From contig DCUQ01000010.1 in NCBI GenBank assembly GCA_002327865.1, forward strand, positions 117,020 through 181,019: a stretch of 64,000 nucleotides of DNA, read 5' to 3'. Made by a program: the position numbers and the translations under genes. Of this stretch, positions 1 through 9,011 are shown in pieces. Source of the DNA: Syntrophaceae bacterium UBA2210 (GTDB lineage Bacteria; Desulfobacterota; Syntrophia; Syntrophales; UBA2210). The notes under the pieces are model-generated. The model saw nothing but the letters and a program-made list of their open reading frames with translations. It was not told the origin of the DNA and ran no database searches. Position 1 is the first letter of the stretch. Every line of letters starts with the position of its first letter.

Positions 1-2
1 AG

Positions 3-1841
3 GGTGATGCGTTTCAGGAAATTTCATGGGATGAAGCCATATCGATGGCAGCTTCTAAATTGCGTGAGATTGCCGCACAATATGGAGGCAACGCAATAGG
101 TGGTCTTTCATCGGCTAAATGTACCAACGAAGAAAATTACCTTTTCCAGAAGTTGATACGAATGGCCTTTAAAACGAACAATGTGGATCATTGCGCGCGC
201 CTGTGTCATGCCCCGACCACCGTCGCCATGGCACAGACTCTTGGCAGCGGGGCGATGACAAATTCCATTTCTGATCTGGCCGGAGCCGAGTGCATTCTCG
301 CCATCGGTTCCAACACAGCGGAGAGTCACCCTATCATCATGGGGGAAATTTATAAGGCTGCCGACAGCGGTGCCGCAATCATTGCAGTAGATCCCCGCGA
401 AACGGCAGTTACCCGGAACGCCAAAATTCACCTCCGTATAAATCCCGGAACGGATATTCCGCTGCTGTGCGGCATGATGAATCACATTATCGGCGAAGGA
501 CTGCATAATGAGGATTTCATCAGGACACGAATGGAAGGATTTGAAGATCTGAATGAATCCCTCCGGCTATGGCCCGTCAAACGGGCTGCCGAAGAATGCG
601 GTGTCGATGAAGAAATCATAAGAAATGTGGCGGAGATTTACGCAAAAGCAAAAGAGTCCGCCATAATATATTGCATGGGCATCACTCAACATGCTTGTGG
701 AACAGCCAACGTCCTTGCCATTTGTGACCTTGCCATGTTGTGCGGCCATGTAGGGAAAAAATATTCCGGAATATATCCTCTCCGGGGACAGAATAATGTT
801 CAGGGCGCCTGCGATATGGGTGCCCTGCCTAATGTCTATCCCGGATACCAGAGTGTCAGCGATTCGACAGTTCAGAACAAATTTCAAAATGCCTGGGGGG
901 GTACACTTTCCGATAAGCCGGGCCTTACTGTTACAGAGATTATAGGCCTCGCGGGGAAAGATATACGCGCTGCCTATATCATGGCGGAAAATCCCGCATT
1001 GAGTGATCCCGACGTCAATCATGTGCTGGAATCTTTGAAAGCCTTCGATTTCCTCATCGTTCAGGATATTTTTCTCACCGAGACTGCAAAGTTCGCGCAT
1101 CTGATATTTCCCGGCTCCTGTTTTGCCGAAAAGTCCGGAACGTTCACTAATACGGAGCGAAGATTTCAGCTCTTAAGAAAGGCATTTGATCCTCCGGGGA
1201 ACGCGAAGGAAGACTTTGAGATTTTATGCCTTCTTGGAAAAGCTTTGGAGCTTGATTTTTCTTATAAAAACACCTCGGAGGTCATGGATGAAATCGCTTC
1301 TATGGCCCCTGCTTACGGAGGAATTCGTTTTGACAGGCTGGAGCGGGAAGGGTTGCAGTGTCCCTGCCCTGATTTAGAACATCCCGGCACACAGTATCTT
1401 CATAAAGACCGGTTTACTAGGGGCAAAGGACTTTTCGTAATCCCCGAGTATACTCCACCCAGAGAGATGCCCGATGAGAATAATCCTTACTATCTGAGTA
1501 CTGGAAGAATGTTTTCCCATTATCACACCGGTACGATGACACGCCGCTCACCCTTCCTAAACAGGGAATTGGACGAGGCCTATGCCGAGATCAACCCGGA
1601 AGACGCTGCGCATCTGAACGTAAAAGATGGGGAGAAGATAAAGATAACAACCCGCAGGGGAAGTATTATAACAACCGCCCGGATAACGAAACGTGTTTCA
1701 AAGGGCTGTATTTTCGCGCCCTTTCACTTTACAGAGGCACGAGCTAATATGCTGACCAACCCGGTTCTGGATCCCAGTTCCAAGATACCGGAATTCAAGG
1801 TATGTGCCGCGGATGTAAGGAAGGAATCACAGGATGGTTAG
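3..1841 (+). CDS. fdhA: Formate dehydrogenase alpha subunit, 5' end outside window (Cys form)
   Basis: This is the molybdopterin-binding catalytic subunit that oxidises formate to CO2 or does the reverse. The reading frame is open from base 3, so the ATG at 45 is internal. The first visible residues (EISWDEAI) are already the conserved interior of the fold. About 612 residues are visible. The segment VDHCARLCHAPTT aligns with the active-site loop of FdhF-type enzymes and has Cys where many relatives carry selenocysteine, followed by the conserved His. The C-terminal part (YLSTGRMFSHYHTGTMTRRS onward) is the molybdopterin-dinucleotide-binding domain. The stop codon overlaps the start of the HdrC-like gene, which implies translational coupling. 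The N-terminal iron-sulfur region cannot be seen. The FDH family call is firm. The electron acceptor is inferred from the neighbours. Confidence 0.93.
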   Translation, partial: GDAFQEISWDEAISMAASKLREIAAQYGGNAIGGLSSAKCTNEENYLFQKLIRMAFKTNNVDHCARLCHAPTTVAMAQTLGSGAMTNSISDLAGAECILAIGSNTAESHPIIMGEIYKAADSGAAIIAVDPRETAVTRNAKIHLRINPGTDIPLLCGMMNHIIGEGLHNEDFIRTRMEGFEDLNESLRLWPVKRAAEECGVDEEIIRNVAEIYAKAKESAIIYCMGITQHACGTANVLAICDLAMLCGHVGKKYSGIYPLRGQNNVQGACDMGALPNVYPGYQSVSDSTVQNKFQNAWGGTLSDKPGLTVTEIIGLAGKDIRAAYIMAENPALSDPDVNHVLESLKAFDFLIVQDIFLTETAKFAHLIFPGSCFAEKSGTFTNTERRFQLLRKAFDPPGNAKEDFEILCLLGKALELDFSYKNTSEVMDEIASMAPAYGGIRFDRLEREGLQCPCPDLEHPGTQYLHKDRFTRGKGLFVIPEYTPPREMPDENNPYYLSTGRMFSHYHTGTMTRRSPFLNRELDEAYAEINPEDAAHLNVKDGEKIKITTRRGSIITTARITKRVSKGCIFAPFHFTEARANMLTNPVLDPSSKIPEFKVCAADVRKESQDG

Positions 1842-2295
1842 CGGAAAAGACAGGATTGCCGAAGCGAGGAGATCTTCCGGAGCCCACAGTTGTGTGGAAT
1901 GCGGCAGATGTGTTGCGGTATGTCCAATGGCGGAGATGTACTCAAATTTTTCCATCGAAATGTCACCACGGGGGGTTATAAAAAAAGCCCTGACCGGGGA
2001 CAACATAATTACGGATGAAAACATATGGTACTGTACCGAATGTAACGCCGGCACTGATTTCTGTCCACAGGGAGTCAGCTGTCGCGATCTGATTCGGGCT
2101 CTCAGGGAAATAGCGATCGAAGAAAACATGGTCGAAAATTTAAAACACTGTACCCGTTGCGGCAAACAGTTTTTATCAATCCCCGCGAAAAACTTTGTTT
2201 TTGAAAGGTTGAGAGAGGAACCTCCGAATGTTCTGAACATCCTCGAACTTTGCCCCTCATGCAGGAGGGAGATGTACATGTTACGTAATACATAG
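1834..2295 (+). CDS. HdrC-like iron-sulfur protein
   Basis: A 153-residue soluble electron-transfer protein resembling heterodisulfide reductase subunit C. The first cluster motif is complete (CVECGRCVAVCP, residues about 20-31). The second (CTECNAGTDFCP, about 67-78) lacks the third cysteine of the usual CxxCxxCxxxCP pattern, so it probably cannot hold a normal [4Fe-4S] cluster with four Cys ligands. Near the C-terminus two CxxC pairs (CTRC and CPSC) could form a zinc- or iron-binding knuckle. The ATG at 1834 overlaps the stop of the formate dehydrogenase gene and has an AAGGA element upstream. The likely role is to pass electrons between FDH and the membrane polyferredoxin encoded next; that role is inference. 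Confidence 0.8.
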   Translation: MVSGKDRIAEARRSSGAHSCVECGRCVAVCPMAEMYSNFSIEMSPRGVIKKALTGDNIITDENIWYCTECNAGTDFCPQGVSCRDLIRALREIAIEENMVENLKHCTRCGKQFLSIPAKNFVFERLREEPPNVLNILELCPSCRREMYMLRNT

Positions 2296-2300
2296 GTACT

Positions 2301-3611
2301 GTGATGCAGGAACAAACAAACGAACAAGATAACATTATTACTCTTGAGGATCTCAGACCACGCCAGGAAAAGAAAAGAACCTTTTCCGAGCACTTAATGC
2401 CGCGACTTCACCCCGGCATCCTCTTTGATCCTAATAAATGTAACGGTTGCGGCACCTGCGAGATGGTCTGCTCTTTAAGAAATATTTCTAAAATATCCCC
2501 CGCTTCTGCAAGCATAAAAGTGCTCAGAGATGAAAGCCGTATCAAGAATTTTGCGATCTTCTGCCAGCACTGCCGCAAACCTTTGTGTATAGAAGCCTGC
2601 CCCACAAGAGCGATCGAAAAGGGGGAAGACGGGATTGTCCGTATAAACAAGCTGTTCTGTGTCGCATGCGGTCTTTGTACTATGGCCTGCCCGGAAGCCG
2701 CACCGCTTCAAGATCCCATAACGGGAGAAATTAACAAATGCGACATGTGTGAAGGTGATCCACAGTGTGTCAAATATTGTCCATCCGGCGCCCTTACCTT
2801 TACAAAGGGGAAAAGTTTCAGATGGATAAAGGGCCTGAGATGGTCCGTTCAAACTATTTCGTTTCTTTTTATGGTCATTGTCCTGATTGGAACATTCTGT
2901 TCTCTGAAAGCGGGCGCGCTTAGTTTATCCTGTCCAACCGGAGTTCTCCAGAACATTGCATCATCAGGAACTGTTGTGCTTGTCTGGGTTTTATCAACAT
3001 TTATGATTCTCGGATTGACCCTGCTTGCTGGAAGATTTTTCTGTGGGTGGATCTGTCCCTTCGGATTTTTTCTCGATCTTGTCGATAAAATTACACCAAA
3101 GAAGATTGGCTTACCGTCATTTTTAAAGAGCAGAATGGCAAAGTACGGAATCCTTGCCGGAGCTGTGGGAGGAAGTTGCGCCTTCGGTTTCCAGGCTTTC
3201 TGTCCCATATGCCCGATAGGTTCAATTTGTCGTTCATACGGAACGACTGGAACTCTTAATGGTGCAAATATGGGGATAGTGGCCGCACTGGCAGGTCTGG
3301 AAGTAACTGAAAGGCGTGTCTGGTGCAGATATTTCTGCCCGGTAGGGGCTATCCTGGCGCTCTTTGCAAAAATTGGTCTGATAAAAATTGTCATCGGAGC
3401 AAATCAGTGTAAAAAGTTTTCATGTGTCCAATGCGCGGAAGTATGTCCCATGGGAATTATCGACGCGAATAAGTTGAGAGAAGGCGTATCGCCAGATATA
3501 CCGATGACCGAATGCATTACATGTATGAGATGCATTGACCGATGCCCTTACGGTGCTGCAAAGATAAGATTCAGATGGCAAAAAACGGTACCCGGGAATA
3601 TTGAATTATGA
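2301..3611 (+). CDS. Ferredoxin-NapH-type fusion membrane protein
   Basis: A 436-residue two-part electron carrier. The first 170 or so residues are an FdhB/HycB-like ferredoxin domain with four Cys clusters (CNGCGTCEMVC, CQHCRKPLCIEAC, CVACGLCTMAC and CDMCEGDPQCVKYC). The rest is a NapH/YccM-like membrane domain with about four hydrophobic segments, the CGWICPFG and CRYFCPVG motifs, and two C-terminal cluster motifs (CVQCAEVCP, CITCMRCIDRCP). Such proteins move electrons between soluble dehydrogenases and the quinone pool. Start is GTG 2301 or ATG 2304, with a weak ribosome site. The 3' end overlaps the next gene by ATGA. The fusion of both halves in one chain is notable. It probably anchors the FDH module to the membrane. 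Confidence 0.82.
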   Translation: MMQEQTNEQDNIITLEDLRPRQEKKRTFSEHLMPRLHPGILFDPNKCNGCGTCEMVCSLRNISKISPASASIKVLRDESRIKNFAIFCQHCRKPLCIEACPTRAIEKGEDGIVRINKLFCVACGLCTMACPEAAPLQDPITGEINKCDMCEGDPQCVKYCPSGALTFTKGKSFRWIKGLRWSVQTISFLFMVIVLIGTFCSLKAGALSLSCPTGVLQNIASSGTVVLVWVLSTFMILGLTLLAGRFFCGWICPFGFFLDLVDKITPKKIGLPSFLKSRMAKYGILAGAVGGSCAFGFQAFCPICPIGSICRSYGTTGTLNGANMGIVAALAGLEVTERRVWCRYFCPVGAILALFAKIGLIKIVIGANQCKKFSCVQCAEVCPMGIIDANKLREGVSPDIPMTECITCMRCIDRCPYGAAKIRFRWQKTVPGNIEL

Positions 3612-4906
3612 AATTATTCAACAATTTCTACAACATGAAGGTCGGGATAGTCGACCTTACTAAATTATCCTTTGAAACAATTTCTCTGGACAAGAAGATT
3701 GCCGCTGAGAAGATCGGCGGAGCGGCAGTAAATGAGGATCTTTTCAAACAATACAAAGACGATGTTCCTCTGGTCATCGGCGTCGGTCCTTTGACAGGCA
3801 GCTTTGCCCCTGCTTCGTGTCTTGCGGTTGCAACATTTTTATCGCCACGATTCGGTGGAAATCTCTGCCATATTCCTCTTATGCTGCGTACCGGTCCCGA
3901 TATGAAGTTCTCAGGCATTGATTTCCTGGTAATCAAGGGAATCGCTTCCTCTCCCAAGATATTGCATGTTGATAAGGGATTCGTACGGATACTATCCGCG
4001 GAACATCTCATCAGGGTTGATATTCCTGAATGTTTACGGATATTGAAGAAGGAAATGGCCCATTCCCGATCAATTCTGCTTACGGGTCCCGCCGCTGACA
4101 ACGGGGTGCAGATTGCTTCTGTTTCGACAGGCTTCAATGGCAGTCTGGACAAAGTGGGTCTGGCTTTCTCGATGGCATCAAAAAATCTCAAAGGGATCGT
4201 CTTCAATGGAACTGATGGACTTTCCTTCATCGAAGACAATCTTAAGCATAATGAAACAATAGAAAAGAGACTTTTCGCGGAGGAAGGACATAAGAATGAA
4301 GGGTTTCTTTCCATGTTGGACAAGATCGGGATCGAAGAAAATCTGAGAGGGGTCATAAAAAAAGCAAAGTGTCGAAATATGGCATGTTATCATTGTCCTT
4401 CTCCATGTATGAGTTCTGTCCGGTTTAAATGGTACGACCCCCGGAAGAATGCCAGAGTCGAAGATAATATATTACTTTCAGATCATATGGGATTTCTAGC
4501 GCTGGCAAAGAAAAAGGGGAAAGATATTTTCCCACTGTCGGAAAGTTGCCACCGTTTTGGCCTGGATCCGGTTGCTGTGGCGGATAGATTACCGGAGAGC
4601 TTATCATTGCTTGAATCTCTTAATGCTATAGAAGAGATATCAGTTACACCGGAAATGCCGGAGATCAGGCCCGAACTCCACCAGTCAGAAGAAATATATA
4701 ACCTTTTTGGTGGCGGGTTACCGCCAATCCTGCCCGATGAATTGAGGAAGAAAAGGATCGGGATTTCCATGATCCTGGGTGTATGCCCGATATTTTTGCT
4801 CAGGTTCCCACAGATTTCGGAACTTGACCTTCTAGAGTTCCTGACAAACAACGAACCTGATTTGGAGTTTTTAGAAAAAGAAATCCAATCTATACTTGGA
4901 GAATAA
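3608..4906 (+). CDS. Short aldehyde:ferredoxin oxidoreductase (AOR) family protein
   Basis: A 432-residue AOR-like protein, clearly shorter than the roughly 600 residues of tungsten AORs. Visible family marks are the N-terminal beta domain (GIVDLTK, then VGPLTGSFAP), the segment SKNLKGIVFNGT, the cluster motif CYHCPSPC (C-x2-C-x3-C), the helix SCHRFGLDP and a late ILGVC that would give the fourth cluster Cys. About 150 residues that normally lie between the last two are missing, including the region around the second pterin contact. It is unclear whether it can bind a tungsten-bispterin cofactor. The start overlaps the upstream stop by 4 bases; a second ATG lies 10 codons in. It may be a structural or electron-transfer subunit rather than an aldehyde oxidase. 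The family call is good; the function is unknown. Confidence 0.75.
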   Translation: MKLFNNFYNMKVGIVDLTKLSFETISLDKKIAAEKIGGAAVNEDLFKQYKDDVPLVIGVGPLTGSFAPASCLAVATFLSPRFGGNLCHIPLMLRTGPDMKFSGIDFLVIKGIASSPKILHVDKGFVRILSAEHLIRVDIPECLRILKKEMAHSRSILLTGPAADNGVQIASVSTGFNGSLDKVGLAFSMASKNLKGIVFNGTDGLSFIEDNLKHNETIEKRLFAEEGHKNEGFLSMLDKIGIEENLRGVIKKAKCRNMACYHCPSPCMSSVRFKWYDPRKNARVEDNILLSDHMGFLALAKKKGKDIFPLSESCHRFGLDPVAVADRLPESLSLLESLNAIEEISVTPEMPEIRPELHQSEEIYNLFGGGLPPILPDELRKKRIGISMILGVCPIFLLRFPQISELDLLEFLTNNEPDLEFLEKEIQSILGE

Positions 4907-5041
4907 CGACATCGCCTCAAAGCGTTCGTAAAAAAAGTGTGATGCCTGTCAGCATATCTCGGCGATCCCTCTACTGATCAGATACAAATACCCTTTCATC
5001 TTTCATTAAAGATTAAACATTTAGAATTAAAATTTGTCCTG

Positions 5042-7651
5042 TCAGTCTTTCACCTTTTTCTGCCATTCGATTATTATGGTGAGAGCCTCCATGGGTGTCA
5101 TATTCATGATATCAAGTTCTTTCAACTCCCTGACCAGTCGGCTTTCTTCGTCGACGAAAAGGTTCAATTGCCCGGCATTGCCCTTACGCGATGTCTTCCC
5201 CCGGGCTATTTTAGGCATGCCTACCTCGTCCAGTTCGCCTCTTTCCAGATTCTTCAACACTTCCCTGGCTCTTAACACAACATCCTCGTGAACCCCGGCA
5301 AGACGGGCCACCTCGATGCCATAGCTTCTGTTCGTTCCTCCCTCAACAATGGTACGTAGAAAGATAACCTTGTCACCCCATTCCTTGACCGCGACGCTCA
5401 GATTCCTGACTCCATCCAGTGTCCTCGCAAGATCCGTCAATTCATGGTAGTGCGTAGCGAAGAGTGTACGTGCCCCGAGCTTATTCGGATCATGAATATG
5501 CTCGGCTACGGCCCATGCTATGCTGAGGCCGTCAAACGTGCTCGTTCCCCTTCCCACTTCATCCAGAAGTATCAGACTTTTTGAAGAAGCGTTTTTCAAG
5601 ATATCCGCCACTTCGGTCATCTCCACCATAAAGGTGCTTTGTCCCCCCGACAGGCTGTCTCCGGCCCCTACCCTGGTAAATATCCTGTCAACGATACCTA
5701 TCTCCGCTTCATCGGCCGGAACGAAACTGCCCATCTGTGCCATTAAGACAAGTATCGCCGTCTGGCGTATATAAGTCGATTTACCGGCCATGTTGGGTCC
5801 TGTTATTATGAGAAAACGGTTGCCGGCGCGATCCAGAAGCGTGTCGTTCGGCACAAAACCGCCATCGGGATTCATTCGCTCTACAACCGGGTGCCGCCCA
5901 CCTTTTATGTTGATCAAATCATTATCATTCACACGCGGGCAACAGTAATTATAGAGCTCCGCCACCTCGGCCAGGGAGGCCAGAGCGTCAAGATCGGCAA
6001 GACGCGAGGCCGTTTGTTGTATCCTCGTTATTTCACGTGCTATTTGCTCCCGTATTTCTACGAACAGTTCGTATTCCTTTATTTTCCTGCGTTCTTCCGC
6101 ACCAAGGACAAGCGATTCGTATTCCTTAAGTTCCTGATTTATATACCGTTCCGCATTGACAAGCGTCTGTTTCCTTACATAATCGCCGGGAACCATATCG
6201 CTGTTTGCCCTGGTAACCTCTATATAATATCCGAACACGTTGTTAAAGCTTACCTTAAGATTGCCTATACCTGTTCGTTTACGCTCCTTCGCCTCCATTG
6301 CGGCTATCCACTTTTTGCCGTCCGTGCAGAGAGATATCAGCTTGTCCAGTTCGTCGTCATATCCACCCCTTATCATGTAACCGTCACGGATACTTACCGG
6401 AGGATCATCCTCTATTGCTTTTGATATGAGGTCAGCCACATCGTGCATCTCATCGAGATCATTGTAAATATCCATAATCAAAGGTGATTCCAGAGACGAG
6501 ACCGTATCTTTTATGGCGGGTATCAGTCGAAGCGACCTTCCAAGGGCGAGCAGATCTCTTCCGTTTGCGACACCCATGGAAACCTTACCACCCAGGCGCT
6601 CTAGGTCATAAATACCGGCAAGAGACGAGCGCAGTTTCTCTCTCAGCAGGTGATCATCCCTGATCTCCGAAACAGCGGCCAGCCTTGTTTTAATTTTGTC
6701 AGGATCCACAAGGGGATAATTAAGCCACCAGCGTAATTTTCTTCCACCCATGGCAGTGGTTGTATGATCAAGAACATGAAACAGAGACCCGCGCTTTCTA
6801 CCTCCTTGAATTGTTGCAAACAGTTCAAGGTTTCTCTTTGCGGTGTCATCCAGCACCAGATAATTTCTTATATCGTACCGCAGAACGTTATTTATATGAT
6901 TAAGCTTATCTTTCTGTGTCTCCCTGACATAACGTAAGACCGCCCCCGCCGCGCTCGTCATAGCCGGGTGTTCTTTAAAATCAGCAGCTCTGTCCACGCC
7001 GAAAAACTCATCGATAAGATCCGATGCTCCCTCTGCCGAGAAATAGTCGGAAGAGACATAACTGATGCTGCAACCCGGAAACCTACCGGTAAGGACCTTG
7101 ACAAGATCGCTTTCCTTCAGCACCTCGCGTACCACAATTTCCCTGAAATCCAGTCTGGCTACTTCATCCAGAAAAACAGCTCTGTCGTCGGATTCCGTAA
7201 CACGAAACTCGCCCGTGGATATATCCGCAAAAGCAAGGCCGAAAGCATCGTCGCACATCGAAATACCTGCCAGGAAATTATTCTCTTTGGCGGAAAGATT
7301 GTCAGAGTCGACTACCAGTCCGGGAGTGATGATACGGACAACTTCTCTTTTTACGATCCCCTTTACATTTTTAGGATCCTCCATCTGTTCACAGACGGCA
7401 ACCTTGTAGCCGTTTTCGATAAGTTTTGATATATAGGACGAAGCCGCATGCCAGGGGACTCCACACAACGGAATTGCGTCCTCTTTATTCTTGTTCCTGG
7501 ATGTCAGCGTAATACCAAGTGCTTTGGAAGCGATTTCCGCATCCTCGAAGAACATCTCATAAAAATCCCCCATTCTGAAAAAGAGAATACAATCTCTGTG
7601 GGTTTCCTTTATTTCGAGATACTGTCTCATCGCTGGTGTAAGATTTTTCAC
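5042..7651 (-). CDS. mutS: DNA mismatch repair protein MutS
   Basis: An 869-residue mismatch-recognition ATPase. The N-terminal domain has [12 protein letters not shown] and [11 protein letters not shown], with the Phe-x-Glu mismatch-wedge motif in FYEMF. The clamp and lever domains follow, then the ATPase domain with Walker [10 protein letters not shown] (about residue 615), [12 protein letters not shown] and FATHYHEL. The C-terminal region ends with a short helical tail. Two starts are possible. ATG 7669 has no ribosome site, while GTG 7651 follows GAGGAG at good spacing and gives the usual MKNLTP N-terminus, so 7651 is preferred. It is a single-gene unit, convergent with the FDH operon, with only 135 bases between them. 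No mutL is present in the window. Confidence 0.97.
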   Translation of the reverse strand: MKNLTPAMRQYLEIKETHRDCILFFRMGDFYEMFFEDAEIASKALGITLTSRNKNKEDAIPLCGVPWHAASSYISKLIENGYKVAVCEQMEDPKNVKGIVKREVVRIITPGLVVDSDNLSAKENNFLAGISMCDDAFGLAFADISTGEFRVTESDDRAVFLDEVARLDFREIVVREVLKESDLVKVLTGRFPGCSISYVSSDYFSAEGASDLIDEFFGVDRAADFKEHPAMTSAAGAVLRYVRETQKDKLNHINNVLRYDIRNYLVLDDTAKRNLELFATIQGGRKRGSLFHVLDHTTTAMGGRKLRWWLNYPLVDPDKIKTRLAAVSEIRDDHLLREKLRSSLAGIYDLERLGGKVSMGVANGRDLLALGRSLRLIPAIKDTVSSLESPLIMDIYNDLDEMHDVADLISKAIEDDPPVSIRDGYMIRGGYDDELDKLISLCTDGKKWIAAMEAKERKRTGIGNLKVSFNNVFGYYIEVTRANSDMVPGDYVRKQTLVNAERYINQELKEYESLVLGAEERRKIKEYELFVEIREQIAREITRIQQTASRLADLDALASLAEVAELYNYCCPRVNDNDLINIKGGRHPVVERMNPDGGFVPNDTLLDRAGNRFLIITGPNMAGKSTYIRQTAILVLMAQMGSFVPADEAEIGIVDRIFTRVGAGDSLSGGQSTFMVEMTEVADILKNASSKSLILLDEVGRGTSTFDGLSIAWAVAEHIHDPNKLGARTLFATHYHELTDLARTLDGVRNLSVAVKEWGDKVIFLRTIVEGGTNRSYGIEVARLAGVHEDVVLRAREVLKNLERGELDEVGMPKIARGKTSRKGNAGQLNLFVDEESRLVRELKELDIMNMTPMEALTIIIEWQKKVKD

Positions 7652-8047
7652 CCGCCGCTCCTCTTTCATTCACATGGTATAACGCCGCAATAATTACTAT
7701 CACAAAAAATTCTTTTTTAACAACTCGGCGTCGAATCAGCAAGAAATTCATTTATTCATAATCAAGTACGTCGCCCCCGGACACCTGCGGATAACAATTA
7801 CAAATCGTTGCAAAAAAAATACAACGCCCGTTGCAGAAGCCTTGCTTTAATAATTGATGACTACCTAAAAGTTAATAACTGTTTCGACCAGGCATATCCT
7901 GAAGCCTTAAAAAATTTTAATTCCATGCTCTCTTTTTTGATGTTTTAATGATCAGAGCTTTTCATTTGACAACTGCTATAAATTTGGATAGAGGAGTCGA
8001 GGTTTTTGTCAGGTATAGCAAAATTTAATTCGAGGAGGTTTGATATC
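7652..8047. other. Intergenic region, divergent mutS / acetate permease
   Basis: About 380 bases between divergent genes. It holds the permease promoter and ribosome site near the right end. I see no coding potential, no tRNA-like structure and no convincing mutS promoter in the AT-rich left part. Confidence 0.6.
7966..7994 (+). promoter_or_regulatory. Sigma-70-type promoter of the acetate permease gene
   Basis: TTGACA at 7966-7971, 17 bases, then TAGAGG at 7989-7994. The -10 is poor, but the surrounding bases match the OFA-carrier promoter at 8916-8944 over about 40 positions, which argues that both are real and similarly controlled. Confidence 0.55.
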
Positions 8048-8602
8048 ATGGCGGAAGAAGTCACATGGGGGCATCCCGGTGCTTTAGGATTGGCAGGATT
8101 TGGTTTAAACACGATACTTCTACAAATTCATAATCTTGGATTGATACCCGGAGAGGTAGCATTGATTTACGGGTTTTTCTGGGGAGGAACTGCACAGGTA
8201 ATAGCCGGCATCATCGATGGTCGCAGGGGAGACACCTTCGGACTGACTGCGTTTACCTCTTACGGCCTGTTCTGGATCGGTCTCAGTTTTATTTTCCTTT
8301 TGAAATGGCTGAATGTCGCAGAAGTTACCGGGCCGGGGCTGGCCTGGGCGTTTATATGCTGGGGCATATTTACCGCTTATATGACTATCGGAACCTTCAA
8401 GATATCCAAACTTCATATATTCATATTCGCAACATTAACGATATTGTTCTTCATGCTCGCCGCTCACTTCTTCGGCAATATCCCGGCGAAACCATGCGCC
8501 ATTGAAGGTATTATCTGCGGCGCTGCCGCCACATACGGTTCAGCCGCCGTGATTATGCATGCCCAGTTCGGAAGGTGGATACTGCCTATTGGATTATTAT
8601 AA
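8048..8602 (+). CDS. Acetate/succinate uptake transporter, AceTr (GPR1/FUN34/YaaH) family
   Basis: A 184-residue inner-membrane channel or transporter with six predicted hydrophobic helices, the usual size for the bacterial SatP/YaaH group. The N-terminal HPGALGLAGFGL matches the family signature that begins NPAPLGL. The start is ATG 8048, because CGAGGAGG lies 10 bases upstream; reading from an upstream codon would add an improbable basic leader. The gene is monocistronic, with its own promoter and a perfect 17-bp terminator stem. In a syntroph it could export acetate or take up acetate or succinate; direction and substrate are inference. Confidence 0.88.
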   Translation: MAEEVTWGHPGALGLAGFGLNTILLQIHNLGLIPGEVALIYGFFWGGTAQVIAGIIDGRRGDTFGLTAFTSYGLFWIGLSFIFLLKWLNVAEVTGPGLAWAFICWGIFTAYMTIGTFKISKLHIFIFATLTILFFMLAAHFFGNIPAKPCAIEGIICGAAATYGSAAVIMHAQFGRWILPIGLL

Positions 8603-8640
8603 ACTTGTTAAAACAAAAAGGATGATAACATTCACCCCTT

Positions 8641-8680
8641 AATAAAGAACGCCGGCCGGATGGCCGGCGTTCTTTATTAT
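8641..8680. terminator. Rho-independent terminator after acetate permease
   Basis: A perfect 17-bp stem: AATAAAGAACGCCGGCC at 8641-8657, loop GGAT, and the complementary arm at 8662-8678 ending in TTCTTTATT. It works in either direction in principle. The AAGAACGCCGG core recurs in the terminator at 10346. Confidence 0.9.
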
Positions 8681-9011
8681 CTCCGCTTTCGGTGTATTGA
8701 AGGAGTTCTATGCACCTTCGGCAAGATGCTTTTCCCGCCTGCCTTTGTATTTATCCCGCACATGCGGTAAGTTGCCTCTGGTTATATCAGAAAGATTCCC
8801 GAGATATTACAGTTTATCCATACGCCCCCTTAACTCATGAATTCCAGGTACCATACCCGAACGATGACCGTGCCATTCACAATCCGGTTCTATTGATTTT
8901 CCCTCGACTTTTTATTTGACAATTGTTCCAATTCCAGATAGATAAGTTAGTGATTTGCCTTAGCATTATTAATTAACTATTTGGTATTATTAATGTTTTT
9001 GGAGGAACTTA
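8681..9011 (+). other. Intergenic region upstream of the OFA carrier
   Basis: About 330 bases between the permease terminator and the next start. The right third carries a promoter and a ribosome site (GGAGG at 9001). A 69-codon open frame at 8710-8919 has no family resemblance and no clear ribosome site, so I do not call it a gene. Confidence 0.5.
8916..8944 (+). promoter_or_regulatory. Sigma-70-type promoter of the OFA carrier gene
   Basis: TTGACA at 8916-8921, a 17-base spacer, then TAGATA at 8939-8944, about 70 bases upstream of the start codon. It closely resembles the sequence upstream of the acetate permease. Confidence 0.7.

Noticed and set aside
180..230. Selenocysteine in the formate dehydrogenase
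   Set aside because: The aligned active-site codon is TGT (Cys); no in-frame TGA is seen in this gene.
8710..8919. 69-codon open frame upstream of the OFA carrier
   Set aside because: No ribosome site worth the name, no family resemblance, and the OFA promoter overlaps its end.
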